A DNA stretch of 8,324 nucleotides from an uncultured Erysipelotrichaceae bacterium. Lineage in GTDB: Bacteria > Bacillota_I > Bacilli_A > RF39 > UBA660. Every line of letters begins with the position of its first letter. Position 1 is the first letter of the stretch. Shown here in pieces: positions 5,778-8,324 of the stretch. Location: contig CACZSX010000051.1 of NCBI GenBank assembly GCA_902783915.1, forward strand, positions 1-8,324. Direction: 5' to 3'. A model generated the notes under the pieces. It was given only the letters and a program-made list of their open reading frames with translations, had not been told where the DNA came from and did no database searches. Made by a program: the position numbers and the translations under genes.

Positions 5778-6521
5778 ATGAAAAATATTTTAAAAAAACA
5801 TTGGTACTTAATAATTATATTAATATGCATTATTGGTATTTTTATGATTGTTAATTATGAAGACGAAAAAGAAGTAATACTTGAAGAAAATAAGAGCTTT
5901 GAAGAAGTATCTACACCAAAAGAAGAAACTATAGTTCAAAGTGAAAGTAATAGCGACATATTTTATATTGATATTAAAGGTGAAGTAAAAAATCCAGGTG
6001 TATATGAAGTAGATAGTGGCAAAAGAGTGATAGATGTAGTTGATATGGCAGGAGGTTTTACTAGCAATGCGGATACTTCAATTTTAAATTTAAGTAAAAA
6101 AATAAAAGATGAGATGAGTATATTAATATATTCAAAGAAAGAAATTGAAGATATTAAAAATTCAATTAAATGTGAACCGGAAGTAGTAGAAGTTGTGAAA
6201 GAGGTAGAAAAAATTGTAGAAGTAGAAAAAGAGTGTTTATGTGAAAAAAATGATATATGTGAATCACCAAATAATGAATTAGAAGTAACTGATATAAAAG
6301 AAGAAGAAAAAGAAAAAACAATTGAAAATAATACACAAATAAATATAAACACTGCATCAAAAGAAGAATTAATGAGTGTAAATGGAATTGGTGAATCAAA
6401 AGCAATAAAAATAATTGAATATAGAGAAAAAAATAAATTTGAAAAAATAGAAGATATAATGAATGTATCAGGTATAGGTAATGCTGTGTTTGAAAAGATT
6501 AAAGAATATATTACCGTATAA
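5778..6521 (+). CDS. comEA: ComEA, competence DNA receptor
   Basis: A 247-residue membrane-anchored protein that binds incoming double-stranded DNA outside the membrane during natural transformation. The N-terminal anchor helix is at 9-26, then a charged linker, a SLBB domain at about 61-120 (FYIDIKGEVKNPGVYEV), and a spacer at about 121-187 rich in Val/Glu/Lys. The C-terminal double helix-hairpin-helix (about 188-245) starts ININTASKEEL and has the hairpins NGIGESKA (202-209) and SGIGNAV (231-237), the non-specific DNA-binding unit. The Val/Glu/Lys spacer is longer than the usual ComEA linker and carries cysteines C132, C153, C155 and C161 on the outer face. The ribosome-binding site AGGAGG is 10 nt from ATG and lies in a hairpin. 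The end overlaps comEC by 41 bases; comEB is absent. Confidence 0.93.
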   Translation: MKNILKKHWYLIIILICIIGIFMIVNYEDEKEVILEENKSFEEVSTPKEETIVQSESNSDIFYIDIKGEVKNPGVYEVDSGKRVIDVVDMAGGFTSNADTSILNLSKKIKDEMSILIYSKKEIEDIKNSIKCEPEVVEVVKEVEKIVEVEKECLCEKNDICESPNNELEVTDIKEEEKEKTIENNTQININTASKEELMSVNGIGESKAIKIIEYREKNKFEKIEDIMNVSGIGNAVFEKIKEYITV

Positions 6522-8324
6522 AATATTCTTGTTATTATTAATCGCATTATTATATTCATTTATATATAATTTAAATAATAAAAGTAAATTTACAAAGGAG
6601 ACCATAATTTATGGTTATATATATGACTATAATATAAATGTTAATAAACTTACTATAAAATTACATTCAAAGGAAAATATACTATGTAATTACTACTTTT
6701 ATAATGAAACTAAATTACCAGAATTAAAACTTGGAGACTACATAAAATTAGAAGGTAGTTTAACAATTCCTAATAAAAATACAAATTTTAATAGTTTTAA
6801 TTATAGAAAATATCTAAAATATGAACATATTAACTATATATTTAATATAACTAAAATAGAAAAAATAAAAGATAATAATAAATTAAAATATAAATTAAAA
6901 AATATAATAATAAAAAAAATCGATAATAATGAAAACAAAACATATCTATATACCTTTTTATTAGGAAATAATAATTATATTGATAAAAATGTTTTAGAAA
7001 GTTATAGAATTAATGGTATAAGTCACTTATTTGCAATATCAGGAATGCATATATCTCTTATATCTTTGATAATATTAAAAATATTTAATAAATTTAAATT
7101 TAAAAATATATTAGTGACTATTATTATTATATTTTATATGTTTCTTACAAACTTTTCTCCATCAATAATGAGAGCAGGAATATTTTTTATATTATTATTG
7201 ATTAATAAAAAATTAAATTTAAACATTAATAATATAGGCATTATGCTCATTTTATTATCAATATGCATACTCATAGACCCATATATAATATACAAGATAG
7301 GATTTCAATATTCATATATAATAACCTTTAACTTAATACTATTTAGCGACATTATTAAAAGAAATAAAAACAAAACAATTAAATTGTTAATAATATCATG
7401 TATTGCTTTTATTACATCATTACCAATTACTATAAACAACTTTTATCAAATAAATCTATTTGGAATTATATTAAATTTATTCTATGTACCATTAATAACA
7501 GCACTAATATTTCCAATTACATTAATAGATTTTATAATTCCATTACCATTTATTAAATATATATTTTTAATTTTAGAAAAGAGTTCACTATATTTTTCAA
7601 ATTTTAAATATTTAATTATTACATTTTCAAAATTAAATATGTTTTTAATAATTATGTATTATATATTAATACTTTATATTTTATATAATATAAAAATAAA
7701 AAAATATAAAAAAATATTTATACTTTTAATAGTACTTTTTATATATAAGAATTTTCCATATTTAAATAATAATTTTGAATTAACATTTTTTGATGTTGCA
7801 CAAGGCGATAGTATCTTTTTAAAATTGCCATATAATAAAAGTAATATTTTAATTGATACAGGAGGTTCAAAATCATATACAAATATTAGTAAGCAAATAA
7901 TTATTAATTATTTAAAATCAATAGGAGTTAATAAATTAGATTACATAATACTTACACACGGAGACTATGATCATATGGGAGAAACTATAAATCTAGTAGA
8001 AAATTTTAAAGTAAAGAAAGTTATCATTAATTGTGGACCTTACAATGAATTAGAAAAAGAATTAATCAAAGTATTAGATAAAAAGAAAATTAAATATTAT
8101 TCATGTATTAAAGAATTAAATATAGATAAGAGTAAATTATATTTCTTACAAACAAAAGAGTATGGCAATGAGAATGATAATAGTAATGTTATTTATACAG
8201 AATTAAATGGTTATAAATTTATGTTTATGGGAGATGCATCAAGTACAACTGAAAAAGAAATATTAAGTAAGTATAATTTATCTAATATAGATGTATTAAA
8301 AGTAGGACATCATGGTTCTAAGAC
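6481..8324 (+). CDS. comEC: ComEC, competence DNA-uptake channel (3' end beyond window)
   Basis: An open frame of at least 614 codons, cut by the right edge. ComEC forms the membrane channel that carries single-stranded DNA into the cell. In order: a membrane helix (about 13-31), an OB-like DUF4131 region (about 40-110), the polytopic Competence domain (about 155-425) with the signature ISGMHIS around M189, and a metallo-beta-lactamase-like domain from FDVAQGDS (437-444). That domain keeps THGDYDHMG (H493, D495, D497, H498), GDA (D585) and GHHGSK (H610, H611), so its putative nuclease site looks intact. ATG 6481 lies inside comEA, with a weak AGGT (6470-6473) about 7 nt before it; TTG 6490 is an alternative. 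There is no other in-frame ATG before codon 189. The overlap implies co-translation with comEA. Codon use is extremely A/T-rich. Confidence 0.95.
   Translation, partial: MLCLKRLKNILPYKIFLLLLIALLYSFIYNLNNKSKFTKETIIYGYIYDYNINVNKLTIKLHSKENILCNYYFYNETKLPELKLGDYIKLEGSLTIPNKNTNFNSFNYRKYLKYEHINYIFNITKIEKIKDNNKLKYKLKNIIIKKIDNNENKTYLYTFLLGNNNYIDKNVLESYRINGISHLFAISGMHISLISLIILKIFNKFKFKNILVTIIIIFYMFLTNFSPSIMRAGIFFILLLINKKLNLNINNIGIMLILLSICILIDPYIIYKIGFQYSYIITFNLILFSDIIKRNKNKTIKLLIISCIAFITSLPITINNFYQINLFGIILNLFYVPLITALIFPITLIDFIIPLPFIKYIFLILEKSSLYFSNFKYLIITFSKLNMFLIIMYYILILYILYNIKIKKYKKIFILLIVLFIYKNFPYLNNNFELTFFDVAQGDSIFLKLPYNKSNILIDTGGSKSYTNISKQIIINYLKSIGVNKLDYIILTHGDYDHMGETINLVENFKVKKVIINCGPYNELEKELIKVLDKKKIKYYSCIKELNIDKSKLYFLQTKEYGNENDNSNVIYTELNGYKFMFMGDASSTTEKEILSKYNLSNIDVLKVGHHGSK

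Noticed and set aside
1..8324. Possible Mycoplasma-type genetic code (UGA as Trp), given the very low G+C and no gene ending in TGA
   Set aside because: All five tryptophans seen (in RnhC, the surface protein, the FtsW-like protein and ComEA) use TGG, and full-length family-normal proteins result without reading any TGA. With so few genes, the absence of TGA stops is not informative.
1..8324. tRNA, rRNA, CRISPR arrays, insertion sequences or phage genes
   Set aside because: No cloverleaf-like G/C-rich islands, regularly spaced repeats, transposase motifs or terminal inverted repeats were seen; the gene content is housekeeping, surface and competence.

Overview
The window is chromosomal DNA from a low-G+C (roughly three-quarters A+T by eye) Gram-positive-type bacterium. 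RNase HIII, a CvpA-family protein, a type 2 peptide deformylase, a SEDS cell-wall polymerase and ComEA/ComEC with Bacillota features point to Bacillota, probably an uncultured, possibly gut-associated, Bacilli-like lineage (inference). All five tryptophans in the encoded proteins are TGG and no ORF is interrupted by TGA, so the standard genetic code applies and not the Mycoplasma code.

Layout. Positions 1-61 hold the last codons of a + strand gene running in from the left. It converges on rnhC (- strand, 95-1027), with two terminator hairpins at the junction. cvpA (+, 1112-1807) diverges from rnhC; this rnhC/cvpA arrangement recalls the pheT-rnhC-zapA-cvpA region of Bacillus subtilis, without zapA. 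A 150-bp leader with several hairpins then precedes a 550-residue surface protein (+, 1958-3610): signal peptide, short leucine-rich segment, three cadherin-like beta-sandwich repeats, one membrane helix and a cytoplasmic zinc ribbon. It converges on def (-, 3635-4183) through a shared terminator.

The gap between def and the SEDS gene contains a 55-residue tyrosine/glycine-rich, single-helix protein on the - strand (4264-4431) that resembles the YjcZ-type small spore proteins. To the right, all on +, are an FtsW/RodA-family gene (4556-5728), comEA (5778-6521) and comEC (6481 to beyond the right edge). comEA and comEC overlap by 41 bases and form a minimal DNA-uptake unit: ComEA binds incoming DNA outside the membrane and ComEC forms the channel, with its metallo-beta-lactamase-like domain. 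comEB is absent.

Most of the window is ordinary housekeeping and competence content. The points most worth a second look are the hairpin plus U-run that embeds the comEA ribosome-binding site, the surface protein with an intracellular zinc ribbon, the tiny YjcZ-like gene, and the habit of placing stop codons inside terminator hairpins.
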